This document shows, one piece after another, positions 45,857-57,365 of a DNA stretch of 64,000 nucleotides. The notes below the pieces were generated by a model, which had not been told where the DNA came from, made no database searches, and saw only the letters and a list, made by a program, of their open reading frames with translations. The stretch covers positions 68,612,633-68,676,632 of the forward strand of contig OY294068.1 in assembly GCA_958510875.1 (NCBI GenBank), given 5' to 3'. This DNA is from Endomychus coccineus. Its lineage: Eukaryota; Arthropoda; Insecta; Coleoptera; Endomychidae. The position numbers and the translations under genes were made by a program. How positions within the stretch are numbered: position 1 is the stretch's first letter; the number at the start of each line of letters is the position of its first letter.

Positions 45857-46896
45857 GTCACAGTATATAAAAAATCCTTCGTTCAAAAACTCCCAATCAC
45901 CAAATTTATTTGGAATATTTGAATTTTTAAAGAAATTAATTTAAAATAAATTCCACTTCAGCACCCCCTGTATCTTTGTTGGTCTCAATTTTTGGACTAA
46001 TTCAAGTTTGGTAAAATCGTAATATTTTCACGTAAGGAAAATGAATCTGCTACTCCTCTGTGTGTGTAGGCATGATTTTAGTGCACGAGTTCAAGTTTGG
46101 GAAACGACCGAGAAGGGACTATTCCAATGAACAAGTGCTCTAAAATGACTAATGAATCGATTTTTTTCCTTTTTATTTTCATGTGCGTTTTCAAAATGCA
46201 TTTTAATGAATTTTGAATCTTTAGTTTAAGCTTTTTTCTTTGATTGAGAACAGATGAGTCCTCTTAAAGAAGCTAATGAGGAAGCTAAGTAGGAAGAGAC
46301 TCTTTACGGAAATTATGGTAAATTATACGGAAAATCGCCTTTTATAAATCCTTCATCCAATGTCAGTTCCGCTTTGTTAATTAAATATATATATTTGTTG
46401 ACTACGGAATTTCCCGTTTACTTATCAGACAAGGCCTTCAAAGAGTAGAATCGTGACGTCACGGGCGTTTCAGCTAAACCAAGTCGTTTTGGCAGCAGAT
46501 GGAAATATTAAAAAATTTACCATTTTCCATACATATTACGACGCGAAAACATAACATAAAAATAAATTTAAAAAAACATGCTTTATTAACCATCAATTTC
46601 AATATACAGGTTCCTGCAAGAGTGATGCGATGTTCCATATCTTCATTTAGGAATAAAATTTTCTAGAATGTTACCTTATTTCTCGAGCTCTACAAGTTAA
46701 AAAGATTGCCGGTCATACAGGGAGTTATGTTTCTTTATTTTTCTAAATACGAACCTATATTTTCATCAGTTTTTCGAGATTTTCTGCATGACGTCAGTCA
46801 TAATCTCTAAAATTATAAAGTTGTGCAAAATTGATTCTTGGTTAAATATTGTACGTTGGAGACTCTCAAACGATAGGTCTAAAATCTGAACTGGGA
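45857..46896. other. Spacer with repeat-like text, unresolved
   Basis: 46610-46760 carries phrases seen in long-TIR transposon ends (ATATACAGGTTCCTGCAAG, ATACAGGGAGTTATG), but I could not pair them into an element. 45960-46500 shows nothing. Confidence 0.3.
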
Positions 46897-46898
46897 TA

Positions 46899-47863
46899 TA
46901 CAGGGTACGAATAACAGCTTGCCACACATTTTTAATAAAGATTTGTAAAATCTCCCTCATTTCAAATGGAATACCCTGTATATTATCGATCCATAAGAAG
47001 CACCTATAAAGGCTCTACAAATTTCATCGAGTATTCCCTATAGCTAAATTTATTAGTTTTTCTTAAAAAGGCATTTTTCGGCTAAAAATTAAACACCCTC
47101 TAATTTCTACATTTGATGCATTTTTTACAACCCTTCTTTGAAATATCGTCCTCTCCTGCTCAATATTCGGACGGAATGGGCTTGGCAGGTGTCCCGCTAG
47201 ATTACCAGATTAAAAAAAACTGTATTTCTTCTTATGGGAATATATGAAAAATATTGCCACCAACTAGTTCCGAAAATATGCGTCTTAGAATAACGATTGA
47301 TTTTCGCATTACACCAGCTATTTTGCACAGGGTTGAACGGTCTTTGGAACATAGACTTCAGCTCTACATTCAAGGAAATGGAAAACATATTGAACATATT
47401 ATTATTTTCTATATGTATATTCATTACATTTTTCTTATGTTAGTTTCGTAGTTTGCCAGTTGACTAATTTCTTTGGCTTAATTAAGCCCCGACTTTAATT
47501 TATGAATATTAACCATTACATGAAATAAATTCACTCAGTAATATTCAAAATATATCTTTCATAATTGTGTTTGGTTCTGAATAGGACGATTTGTGTGTAA
47601 AATTCTGCATCCATTTTGAAAACAGTGATATATATATAAATTCATCAAAATGAAAAAGTTGTTTGGCCACCTTATATGAAATGCAGATGGGTTTTCGATG
47701 AAAAAGTAGTAGGAAATGCATTTTTAACAAAAACTTAGCTGTAGGTACTACTTGATGAAATGTCTAGCTTTTATTGGTGCTTCTTATGGATCAATAATAT
47801 ACAGAATGTTCCATTTGAAATAAGGAACATTTTGCAAATTTGTATTTACAATGGGCAGCAACC
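46899..47863. mobile_element. Transposon relic K, abutting element D
   Basis: The left arm (46915-47090) and right arm (47700-47860) are inverted copies: CATTTCAAATGGAATACCCT with its relative ATTCCATTTGAAAT, GATCCATAAGAAGCACC with GGTGCTTCTTATGGATC, and TTTGTAAAATCTCCC near the tip. The left tip is TACAGGGTACGAATAACAGC. The right tip is cut short where element D begins at 47866. A transposase C-terminus remains inside. Confidence 0.6.
47235..47450 (+). pseudogene. Transposase C-terminal fragment in element K
   Basis: The frame reads PPTSSENMRLRITIDFRITP then AILHRVERSLEHRLQLYIQG and NGKHIEHI. This is the usual tail of the transposases in this window (compare E-L-x-x-R-I ... R-x-x-x-C-I-x-x-x-G-G-H-F-E-H). 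The catalytic domain is absent. Only the last 60-70 residues remain. Confidence 0.7.
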
Positions 47864-47865
47864 TA

Positions 47866-50140
47866 TACAGGGTGTCCTCGAACTACGTGGCTAAAATAAA
47901 ACCGAAGATTCTTTGATTCGAAAAAAATTTGATGAGCCTTTTTACTTTTGCCTCAAGTGTCTTGTTTAGCCGGTAGAGGGCTTCAAAGTTGCAAAAATAA
48001 TTTTGTTTTTTCGGTATAACTTGAGAACGTGATGGAGGACTTTTACAATATTTGGCAGGTGAGTTACTGTCAATAATAGCTGTTTTTGAGAGCGGAGCAT
48101 AGAGCCTTAGAGATCATAGAAATGGCTCAAACTTGAGAATGTAACGGGAAAAGTGTCCAGAACTTTTTTGTGGTCGATGTAATTCACTCTATATTTTTTA
48201 TGTAGATAGCTTATCTAATTTGAAAACTTTTCTTACTCTTAAAAAATTTTGATAAAATCAACGGATTAGCTTGAAAAAAATAATTTTCGAGTCTCTGCAA
48301 TTTTGGCTTACTAATTTTACTTGATTAAAATACCTTAGTTGCCTTTGCTTTTCTAATGTCATTTTGGCATTTGGAGAATTTATCCTCAAAACTGTCAGTT
48401 TTTACTTTGCTTTCCGTAAAAATTTTATAAAATTATGGCTCAAAATTTCACTAACACTGAAATGGTTAATATCTCGGTAAAACACGAATAATAAAAACAA
48501 TAGAAATGGGGAAACGATGTGATTATTTAGGAAAAACAAATGCTAAATTAAAAGAAACAACAAAACTTTTTGAGAAATCGCTAAGGCATCAATTGTTCGA
48601 AATGTTGCCCATTTTCCTGAATACACAAATTAATTCGTTTCAAGAAATTGGATTGAACTCTGGCTAGTACTTCAGGATCATTCTTCAATAAATCCGCTTC
48701 ATGATTAATTCGTTGCAACAATTCCTCTCGTGTGTTTACTGGAGCTGCATAAACTTTTGACTTCAAAGCGCCCCATAGAAAGAAGTCGCAGGGCGTCAAA
48801 TCAGGGGAGCGGGCCGGCCAGTTCACTGGTGCATCGTGTCCTCTACCTATCCAGCGATCTGGATATTCCGCATTCAAATGTCGCCTCACAGCTAATGTGA
48901 AATGAGGAGGTGCACCATCATGGATAAACCAGGCCACGACGAATGTGTAAGGGCAAGTCTTCCAACAGTTCAAGTAGCCTTTGTTCCAAAAAGTTCAAGT
49001 AGTTTGATTCTGAAAATATGTAACTTCCGTTTCATGAGGATTTTCATCAGCATAGAAATGTTCATTATGGTGGTTAAAAAGACCACATCTCGTGAAAGTA
49101 TCTTCGTCCGTGAACAGAATTCTTCTACAAAAATTGGGGTTTGCGTTTTGTCTTTGGACAATAAGCCGACAGAAACTAGCCGATTACCTGGATCCATGGG
49201 CAATAAGTCTTGAGCTGTTTTAATATGATAGGGATACAACAGTTCTTCTTTCAGTACATTATGAACTAATGATTTTGAGGCTCCAATACGAAGTCCCAAA
49301 CGTAGTGTGCTTATCCCAGGTTCAGTTTCAACCGCTTCCAGTATCGCTTCTTCGAGCTCTAACGTCCTTCTTGTCCGTCTGCGTCCAGTTTCTCTGCGTT
49401 TTGCTTCAAATTTGCCAGTTTCGCGAAGGTTTGCCGATTTGGAATTCTGCGATGCGGATATCTTTCCCTTCTCCGGCCATTGCAACGACAAAGTCCATAA
49501 ATCAATAACATATCAACCATTTCAGTGTTAGTGAAATTTTGAGCCATAATTTTATAAAATTTTTACGGAAAGCAAAGTAAAAACTGACAGTTTTGAGAAT
49601 AAATTTTTCAAATGCCAAAATGACATTAGAAAAGCAAAGGCAACTAAGGTATTTTAATCAAGTAAAATTAGTAAGCCAAAATTGCAGACTCGAAAATTAA
49701 TTTTTAAAGCTAATCCGTTGATTTTATCAAAATTTTCTAAGAGTAAGAAAAGTTTTCAAATTAGATAAGCTATCTACATAAAAAATATCGAGTCAATTAC
49801 ATTGACCACAAAAAAGTTCTGGACACTTTTCCCGTTACATCCTCAAATTTGAGCCATTTCTATGGTCTCTAAGGCTCTGTGCGCCACTCTCAAAAATGGC
49901 CATTATTGACAGTAACTCACCTGCTAAATATTGTAAAAGTTCTTCATCACGTTCTCAAGTTATACCGAAAAAACAAAATTATTTTTGCAATTTTGAAGCC
50001 CTCTACCGGGTAAACAAGACACTTGAGGCAAAAGTAAAAAGGCTCATCAACTTTTTTTCGAATCAAAGAATCTACGGCTTTATTTTGGCCACGCAGTTCT
50101 GTGTATCCTAAATCTGCGTCAGTGTTGCAGGACCCTGTGT
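47866..50140. mobile_element. Long-TIR transposon D whose arms include the transposase start
   Basis: The left tip is TACAGGGTGTCCTCGAACTA (TA at 47864-47865) and the right end reads AGGACCCTGTGTA (TA at 50141-50142). The arms are about 600 bases (47866-48472 and 49510-50140). The right arm has a 29-base insertion near 50099-50128, close to the tip. Both arms include the transposase start: MAQNFTNTEMV is encoded at 48435-48470 on plus and at 49547-49512 on minus. One decayed transposase lies on the minus strand. Confidence 0.88.
48581..49547 (-). pseudogene. Tc1/mariner-superfamily transposase of element D, frame-shifted
   Basis: Starts at ATG 49547 (MAQNFTNTEMVDMLLIYG, ERYPHRRIPNRQTF). After a frame change near 49430 the second DNA-binding domain follows (TLRLGLRIGASKSLVHNVLK, EELLYPYHIKTAQDL). 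A second change near 49190 leads to ILFTDEDTFTRCGLFNHHNE (first Asp). About 35 residues are then missing, and after another shift WFIHDGAPPHF (second Asp) and SPDLTPCDFFLWG (third Asp) follow, 43 residues apart. It ends NGQHFEQLMP. All three catalytic aspartates survive, but the frame does not, so the copy is inactive. The closest relative by spacing is the enzyme of E. Confidence 0.85.
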
Positions 50141-50539
50141 ATAATGAATTGAAATCGGAAAAATATCAGAACCGGATTAGAAGTGTAATGATTTTTTTTT
50201 GATACAAAGAAAAGATATAACCAATTTAAAATGTTAATTATTATTATTTTAAAATTTTTGAATTAATTGTTAAAGTTTATTCATATTGGGAGATAATACA
50301 ATTTATTATTACAAGTGAGGTTAATGATGTTTACTTTTTTCTTTTCTAACTGCAAACCATCTGAACCACCGTTAATCTGCTCTATTTTTTGCTACAAGGA
50401 ATTTGTATAACTTATATTCACTGTTGTTTCCACTATTTTCACAATTATTATTTAAATGTTTGTTTATGAATTATTATTATCATTAATGTAGGGGGAAGCG
50501 TCGAGTATCCTTTATGCGTAGGCCAAGACCATTTGTACC

Positions 50540-51253
50540 CCATATCACTCAGTGGAGCTCCCGAGGTGGACGACCAGCCACCTACCAAAATACCCAGTCA
50601 AGTTCGGATATATGGATAGTGCCTTGAAGAGGTTCAGCAGCTTCCACGTTTCTAGTTTCTGGATCTCCTTAGTGTTGCATAGCTCTACAGAGTGCTCTGC
50701 ATCTTGGAAAAATCAGTTTTACACATCTGCACAAAGTATGCATTGTTGTTTCGTTTTCTTGTTTGCACCACCTGTACAAGGGTGAATCGCTCATATTCAT
50801 TTTGTGGATGTGGTAGTTAAACGGTCCATGTTCCGTTAGTATGTGTGTCGAAAGTTTAACATCGTTTTTAAGAACTTGAGTCTTCCCTAATGTGCAGACC
50901 AATCAGTAGACTCAATGAAACCGTTCACTTGTTGTCTCTCTTTCAAGTGTTGTGATCTGACCCAGCAGTGGATCGTCTCTTTGTTATTACTCTTCGAGAT
51001 GCCCACCGCTGGTTCAGGCCTATTACGGTTCTTTAGATTCTAATTTTGCAAGGTCGTCGGCTATTTCCTTACTCCTTATTCCAGAGTGGCTGGGGACACA
51101 GAATATGGTGAGTCTGCTTTCGTCTCCGCTATAATCCAGGACTTGACTGCATTTCTGTGGCAAAATTGGAGTAAGCAATTTTTTTCTAAGAATGTTTAGT
51201 AGGTGTCGTAAGTATTTCGGTCTTGGGTGGACATCCGCCGCCACCTGGTACAT
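50540..51253 (-). pseudogene. LINE RNase H end and Cys/His C-terminal region
   Basis: Minus-strand reading from 51253: the RNase H tail with RLTIFCVPSHSGIRSKEIAD DLAKLE, equal to the WVPGHSGI-x-GNE-x-AD-x-LA motif that ends many LINE RNase H domains (Gly-Asn are changed). After a frame change, 50902-50669 gives LSTHILTEHGPFNYHIHKMN then LYRWCKQENETTMHTLCRC, the CxxC...H...C element that closes jockey- and R1-like ORF2 proteins. Frame lesions are frequent. The RNase H start is probably the separate piece at 52840-53150, with inserts between. Confidence 0.65.
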
Positions 51254-51489
51254 TCTACAGCGGACGGCTGGTCGATCACAGAACTGCTGATATTTATATT
51301 AATACTGCATCGATTTGCATAAAACTTGCACTTGTTATACTAATTTCAGTTTTTATAATGGAAGGGGTATTCTACACAAACACGGTACGAAGACAAAACG
51401 ATAAGGATTTCAAGTATGATCTAATCTGACAACTGATCACTGCTTAATAGCAAAGTCACAAAAAAGTGCATTGTTAAAAGTGCTAGAAA

Positions 51490-51660
51490 CATGATAAACT
51501 ATAAAAGAGTTCACACTGTGGATACACTAATACTATAAATAAGAAATAATGACCCTTAAAGTATTGAGAACTTTTCGGCTACCAAGTAACTGTCATCAGG
51601 TCAAACTCAGTATTTTTAGAGGATAACGGTGATTATTTCTTATTTATAGTGCTAGAAACA
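51490..51660. repeat. Penelope-like terminal repeat fragment
   Basis: Matches 6060-6180: GAGTTCACACTGTGGATACA corresponds to GAGTTGACACAGTGAATACA, and TCGGCTACCAAGTAACTGTC to TCAGCTACCAAGTAGTCATC. The order of boxes is the same, followed by CTTATTTATAGT inverted. It is an orphan PLE end. Confidence 0.5.
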
Positions 51661-51984
51661 TCGTATGGCACCAGCACCAGCAACGACAACTTGTTCAAGT
51701 CTAATCACAGACCTTTTATATAGTGGATGTAATGAATTCCATACCAAAATTTTTTATGACAAATGAAAAGAAAACTTTTGGCGAAGCAGAGTCTATATGC
51801 TTTTCACAGTTATCACACAAAAAAGCCTGAGAGAATGCAGACTAGGTAGCGGCATTGTTGTAGATACCGCCCACATATGTTTCATTGCCTGTCCAACTCA
51901 GCAGTTTCGGGGGTTCATAAGGAAAAAAGCAAGTGTTCATTGTCAATACAGTGATATCTTGAATAGTACGAGTTCCGCGGATAG

Positions 51985-52180
51985 CTAATCTAGAAAAATC
52001 TTGGCTTCCCGATGGATTTCACGTCACAATAGCACGACGTGACGCCGACGTTTCCCCAACCATTACAGATGGCATCTTCAGGGTAGGGTTGAGGCTTCAA
52101 CTGAAACTCGGCATCAAGTCGCGCTGTTGTGACGCGTAATTCATCCGGAAGTCAAGATTTTTCAATACAGTAATACCTTA
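51985..52180. repeat. Hairpin with a Penelope-like tail box
   Basis: Arms 51988-52045 (AAATCTTGGCTTCCCGATGG ... CACGTCACAATAGC) and 52105-52175 (GCTGTTGTGACGCG ... CATCCGGAAGTCAAGATTTT) are inverted copies. The loop on the minus strand reads CTGAAGATGCCATCTGTAAT then GGTTGGGGAAACGTCGG, the GAAGATG...GAAACGT phrase typical of PLE 3' ends. The family differs from the other PLE ends here. Confidence 0.5.
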
Positions 52181-52839
52181 TTTGAGTCAAACTACCGCAC
52201 CTCTAGTGCCTTTTAAGATGATGGAGAAGACGAGGTATAATTCAGCAAGCAGAAGTGCTAAAGACCATTTGTTGAGATCGTATTTCTACACACATTCTGC
52301 AACACTGCATAGTATAGATAGATGATGTGCTTATTAGATTTGGACCCATGATAATTTGCTTTTATAGAGACAGAAGATGATTTGCCAGAAATATCTCACT
52401 GATTTTATTGGGGCATGTAATTGTATAAAATGAGCCAAATCCACATAAGGGGAAAATGAAGTAGCCTGTTGTTCCTTTTTGTTGCAAATGTGGTAGTAAG
52501 GGGTTATATTTAACCTGTAGCAATCCTTTTTAGATAATCTGAACATGTTTCAATATAATCACTGTTTGTATTTATATCTTTTATTTAAAATAATAAAAAA
52601 TTAACAAAATTGTCGTTTATATTTATTTATACTGATATTTAAAACACCGCTATTCACCTGACAAATAGTAATTACAACATAGTATAACAAGTGCAAGTTT
52701 CATGCAAATGGATGAAGTATTAACATCTATGTTGGAGTCATAGCTGCAAAATATAACAGGTGGCAGATGTCAACTCAAGCCCAAAATAGTCACTTGGATA
52801 GCTACTAAACATTCCCGACAAAAATTCTCTTTACTCAAA

Positions 52840-53150
52840 TTTTCCCACAGGGCTACCAAGGTTGTTTAGCTTGTAGATACACACGAGCTTTGGTAATTAT
52901 TATCATGCTGCCCAGCGTAGCAAGATCTGCTTTGCTGTCTAAATATATGATGTAATTTTGCCTTCTTTCTTCAAGCGCTGTTAGACAGCGCGTTGTTTTT
53001 GCCAGTATTTATTCTTCGAGAAGAGGTTCAATAGCTTAGCCTGGGCGTTTGCGGTAAATACCCGCAGACAGACGGAAGCCTAGCCATGGTTTCTGGTTCC
53101 ATCACCACATTTCACCATTGGTTGGTAGGGCAGTTATTGTTGGACACATT
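52840..53150 (-). pseudogene. LINE RNase H relic, first half
   Basis: Minus-strand frames give LSNSALEERRQNYIIYLDSK followed by ADLATLGSMIIITKARVYLQ, preceded by less clear pieces (AKLLNLFSKNKYWQK). IY-x-DSKA-x-L-x-x-L is the second catalytic region (Asp-Ser) of LINE RNase H. Stops and shifts occur. With 50540-51253 it may be one element split by later insertions. Confidence 0.55.
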
Positions 53151-54139
53151 TTCTTTGAAGGGTATACTACTTTATACCTACTCTCATATAAGGTTATGTC
53201 ACAAATTGAAATTTAGAATCACTTCAACATTTCGTAAAAAATGTAATAAACAGCCAACCCCATTCTAAAAGTTTGACCCGCTTACAGAAAATATCGACTT
53301 ACATTCGAATACCTTTCCATAGGGCTTCCAAACCATATAACTATGATAGTTCAGAACTTAATTACTAAAACAGTGTCACTAACATTTCTGGATCTAGGGG
53401 TACGAGCATTACTTTCGCCCTAAAAGGCTTCGACGGAAAACAAAATACATCGGGTGTTTTAAATTCGATCCTCACCATTGGGATCTCGAAAACTATAAGA
53501 GTTACGAAAATGGTTTAATCGGGGCAAAGTTCCGTTTATGTGACTAACAGTATGCATGCCATGGAGTTTCGAAATTCCAAAATTTTGAAAGACATTTAAA
53601 AAATTTTCTTGGCTTTATTATGAATACAATTTCAAAAAAATTGTATATTTACATTGCCACTTCTTTCCTGCTATCAGATAACGTTTTCAGATTTTCTACC
53701 TTTCACCACCATCAACTTTATTTTTTCTTACAGGCGCCATATTGGGTTATTGCAGTTTTGAATACATTTTTTTATTAACATTAACAATGCTGTATCGCCA
53801 GTTATACAAACGTTTCCGAAAATCCGAGATTAGTGATAGAAATAAATGTTTTTAACAATTCTAAGCTTGGACTCCAACATTTTTAACAGTTTTAATATGT
53901 CATACGTTAATGACATCTAGATATATTGAGTTATATTGTTTACTATAAGCGTTTTAGACCAGTGAGTGATTTTATCATAAGAGGAGCACAAGAAAAGTAT
54001 CCCGTAGTTTAGGATTGTAGGTACATACAAAAAGTAGTATATTCTCAGACTATTCACGGTTACTTCATTTGTTACGTAATATATAACACAGCACGATCTG
54101 GTTACCTTTAAGCTAAGGTTTTTATGTGAGGTTCTCAAC
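53151..54139. other. AT-rich spacer with an orphan transposon-like tip
   Basis: Around 53446-53560 the text (CATCGGGTGTTTTAAATTCG, ATCCTCACCATTGGGATCTC) resembles the ends of other long-TIR elements, but no opposite arm was found. No gene. Confidence 0.3.
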
Positions 54140-54990
54140 TTAATGTGGTGTCAAGGATTTTACGTACAAAGAACTAATTGCAATTCTCAATTGTTCTGGA
54201 AATAACATCAAACAATAAGATTTCGGCAATCCTTCAAAATAGGCGTTTGTTTCAGCGATGAGCTCATCGTTGAAGCCAAATCTCTTTCCGCCGACCCATT
54301 TCCTCAAGTTCGGGAATAGATAAAAATGGCAGGGGGCCAAACCTGGAAAATATGGTGAATGACGAACCAATTCGTAGCGCGCTATTCATGCAATTTTGCA
54401 ATTGCGACTGCGCAGTTTTTCTTTGCCAAATGCGGTCGCTTTCGCTACAAATCCGCGTCGAATCGATTCAACAGCTCTGCATAATATACGCCGGTGATCG
54501 TTCTGCCTTTTTCAAGGTAATCGATATGGACGATACCGTGTGCATCCCAAAGAGCTGTCGCCATGACACTGTTGGCCAATAAACCCACTTTGGCCTTTTT
54601 CGGCTTCGATTCGCCAGGACAAGTCCACCGTTTCGACTGTGATGCTGTGATGGATCCATGTTTACGGTTACGAAACGGCGCAAAAATCCTTCTTAATGCG
54701 CTTGAACATCGCCAAACACTCCTTTGAAGTTGTCAGACGGTTGGGCTTGTTGTCAACATAGAGCAAATGCGGCGGCACCCATGGCAGGTCGCTCTCTCAT
54801 ATTCAAAAATTTATGCAAAATGTTCCGTACCCGTTCGGTTGAGATACCCATAGCCTTCTCGTGTACTTTAACTCACTGATTGTCCAATATCATACCATGG
54901 ATTTTATCGACGACTTCTTGCGTTGTAACCGCAATTGAACCACCAGAACGATCGGCGACCTTTGTGATCATACCAACACAACAAAAATTC
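54140..54990 (-). pseudogene. Mariner (DD34D-type) transposase relic
   Basis: Reading leftward from about 54980: VADRSGGSIAVTTQEVVDKI then HGMILDNQ and VKVHEKAMGISTERVRNILH (second helix-turn-helix); LAMFKRIKKDFLRRFVTVNM; KRWTCPGESKPKKAKVGLLA and VMATALWDAHGIVHIDYLEK with GRTITGVYYAELLNRFDADL; then HSPYFPGLAPCHFYLFPNLR and KRFGFNDELIAETNAYFEGL, ending KSY. The order and wording are those of mariner proper. The second Asp is seen in WDAHGI; the third (APSDY) has become His in LAPCHF. Stops and shifts are common. It is a different clade from the long-TIR enzymes of C, D, E and G. Confidence 0.85.
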
Positions 54991-55004
54991 ATCTGCAGGT
55001 CATT

Positions 55005-55417
55005 TTTAAATATGACTTTATTAAGGTTAGGCAAATTCTTCTAATGCCGTGGTTTACATTTTTCTGTAGTGAGCGATCATGATTTGCCATGTCAAAGACC
55101 TTCGAAAGGTCAAAGTATAGTTCAGCAGTATATTCATTTTCGTCAAGTGATTTAGTCATGAGTAAGATATAATCATAAATTGCGTTCTCTGTTGATACTT
55201 TAGGTTTAAATTCATATTGCTGATTACTAATTACCTTATACTATTCCCGAAATGACCAAACTCTCTCAAAGATCACTTTCTCAAAGATTTTAGAGAATCC
55301 TGGTAAGAGACACCGGTCCATATTTGTTAATTTCATTTTTAGCGCCTTTTTATACATAGGTATTAACACTGTATGTTTCAATTCATCTGGGAAGACTCCA
55401 TCACTGAGACAAGCATC
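55005..55417 (-). pseudogene. LINE reverse transcriptase, third exposed piece of a split element
   Basis: From 55417 leftward the text reads DACLSDGVFPDELKHTVLIP MYKK, then LLPGFSKIFEKVIFERVWSF, then after a shift QYEFKPKVSTENAIYDYILL, MTKSLDENEYTAELYFDLSK and VFDMANHDR. These are the fingers and palm blocks of jockey-like LINEs, including the catalytic-site F-D-L-S-K-x-F-D. It continues the protein piece at 59623-59743, from which it is separated by element E. The downstream end near 55005 lies beside the mariner relic. Confidence 0.8.
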
Positions 55418-55919
55418 TACAGGATGTTTCAAAAAAGGTGGCCCCGTTGCTAGGATAGGTAGAACACTGAAAAATAAGTGAGGTTTGCTTAGTAATAAAG
55501 TTTTGTAACGGCATACGTATTCAAGATGCAGGATATCGAAAAAAAAATTTTTTGAACACATTTTTTACGATTATCTCGAAACTACTGGCTCATTTTGTAT
55601 GAACATGTTTTGGAAGCTGACACATCGCATGAATTTATTTTTATATCTGATTCTCACAGATTACACGGTTCGTACAGAGTAGTTTTAAACATAACTATTT
55701 CGAGGTTAGGCTTTTTTAATTCAAATTTAAGATGAAATTAAACATCATTCAATTTTACACCAAAAAGGTGTACTCTTGGTAAAACTCGATACTGTGTACC
55801 GTTTTCGGAATATTTTGATTTGAAAATGATGAAGTAATAACTGATGCTGGTAAAAAGTAAAAAACAATTACCAATTTATTAGAAACCAAAAACAATAACA
55901 TTATTCTAATGCTAAAGTT

Positions 55920-56238
55920 GGGGGCCAGGTAGCTCAGTGGTAGAAGCAACGATCTTCTAATCACTGTGGCTGCCGGTCGCTGGTTCGAATCCAGCGACTG
56001 CGGAATTTTTCCTATGGCCCGAGAAAGTGGTGCGGCAAGATACAATGGGCTGTCAAGCCCAAGTGTCATCGTGACTGCCCTGGTTGCAGGATCGAGCCCA
56101 CCACACGAGGTGGAGTGTTTAGTGGGTATATCTGAGGTGATTAAGTTCGAGACTCGGGGACTCCCACACTACCATATGGGATGTTACAGGACCATAAGGT
56201 GCCCATAAAGGGTTTCAACCACCTCGCACAAAAAAAAA
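55920..56238 (+). mobile_element. tRNA-derived SINE with exact target duplication
   Basis: The head resembles a tRNA: box A TAGCTCAGTGGTAGAAGC near 55929, an anticodon-like loop CTTCTAA, and box B GGTTCGAATCC near 55981. The body (about 230 bases) has no coding capacity and ends in a run of A. The insertion is flanked by ATGCTAAAGTT at 55909-55919 and 56239-56249. The opposite arm of E has this word once (inverted, near 57488), giving the empty site. The head suggests an Arg(TCT)-like tRNA origin (inference). SINEs are transcribed by RNA polymerase III and moved by a partner LINE. Confidence 0.93.
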
Positions 56239-56320
56239 ATGCTAAAGTTATTAATTAAACAAAGAATCACAAGAAGAAAATTAAAATAAATTTGGATAAA
56301 AACATGAAATATTCAATCAG

Positions 56321-57365
56321 TTAGAGTAAGCGTTCAAAATGTCCTCAGTTTTCACGAATACACAAATTCTATCCTTTTTTTCTAAAGAATATATTAATTT
56401 TCTTAAACGGTTGAGGATAAGCTATGAGGCCATTAAAGCGACGTTCAGTTCTTGCAACTCTTGACGTGAATTTACCTCTGTAGAATAGATTTGTTCCTTA
56501 ACATACGACCAAACTGTGTAGTTCAAAGGATTGAAATCGTATGACCGTGGAGGCCAATGAATCGGAGCTTCTGCACCTCTACCAATTCATCTATTCGAAT
56601 AATGGTTATTTAACTAATTGCGACACCTTCTATCAAAATGCGGGGAGTTCCATCATGCATAAAAAAGAGAGATCTTCGGTCGTTTAGCGTTAAATCTTCT
56701 ATCTATTGATAACAGCTTTTCTAAAAAGTCGAGGTACACGTTATCATTTAAATTTCCAGGTAGAATGTGATAACCAACTAATTTGTTACCTAAAGTTGCT
56801 GCCCAAACATTAATTTTAAACGAGTGTTGGTAAAGTGATACCCTTTTAACATGTGGATTCTCATCACACCAGTAGTGTGCATTATGGGAGTTAAACATTC
56901 CTTGTCACGTAAAGGTGGCCTCGTCGGTAAAAAGGATACATGGGCTTTCTTGTAACGTTTCACAAAAATCCACTCTAACTGGTAGATCGTCTGGCAAGAG
57001 CTCTTAAACTTGTCTATACTGATAAGGATGTAGCTGATGCTCAAGTATCCTCCAAGTACTTGCAGAAGAAGTATTTGTTTGTCGTGCCATATTCCTTACG
57101 CTAATTGATGGATCTTGATCAACTAAATCTGAAATGATATTCTCTTTCTGAATGGTTCTTGTTGTCCTGGGCCTACCAGAATTAATTTTTTTTGGTGTCC
57201 CATTCCAGTTTGTCGAGAACGCCGTTCCACGGCTCTAAACGTTTCTTTATTTGGTATGTTCCTTCTGGGAAACTTTTGCGCATAACGCGTAACAGCTGCA
57301 CTAACGTTTCCTAAACACTTGCATAAGGTTAATAACATATCGGTGTATTCAACTTTTGAATACAT
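56321..57365 (-). pseudogene. Tc1/mariner-superfamily transposase of element E
   Basis: Starts at 57365 with MYSKVEYTDMLLTLCKCLGN, RYAQKFPRRNIPNKETFRAV. After a frame change near 57180 the text follows as NSGRPRTTRTIQKENIISDL and SISVRNMARQTNTSSASTWR. Then come ILFTDEATF (first Asp, near 56925), MFNSHNAHYWCDENPHVKRV, SFKINVWAATLGNKLVGYHI, MHDGTP (second Asp) and PPRSYDFNPLNYTVWSY, where the third catalytic Asp has become Asn. The spacing between the last two is about 43, as in D. It ends GHFERLL at 56321. Several stops and frame shifts. The helix-turn-helix, catalytic core and tail are otherwise all represented. Confidence 0.85.

Noticed and set aside
48902..49531. Plus-strand frames of 74-103 codons
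   Set aside because: They are antisense to the transposase of element D.
55922..55998. Possible functional tRNA gene
   Set aside because: Box A, box B and an anticodon-like loop are present, but a SINE body, A-tail and target duplication follow, so it is the head of a SINE.
55966..56208. 80-codon frame with Met start on the plus strand
   Set aside because: It lies wholly within the SINE and results from the GC-rich tRNA-like head; it has no protein motif.
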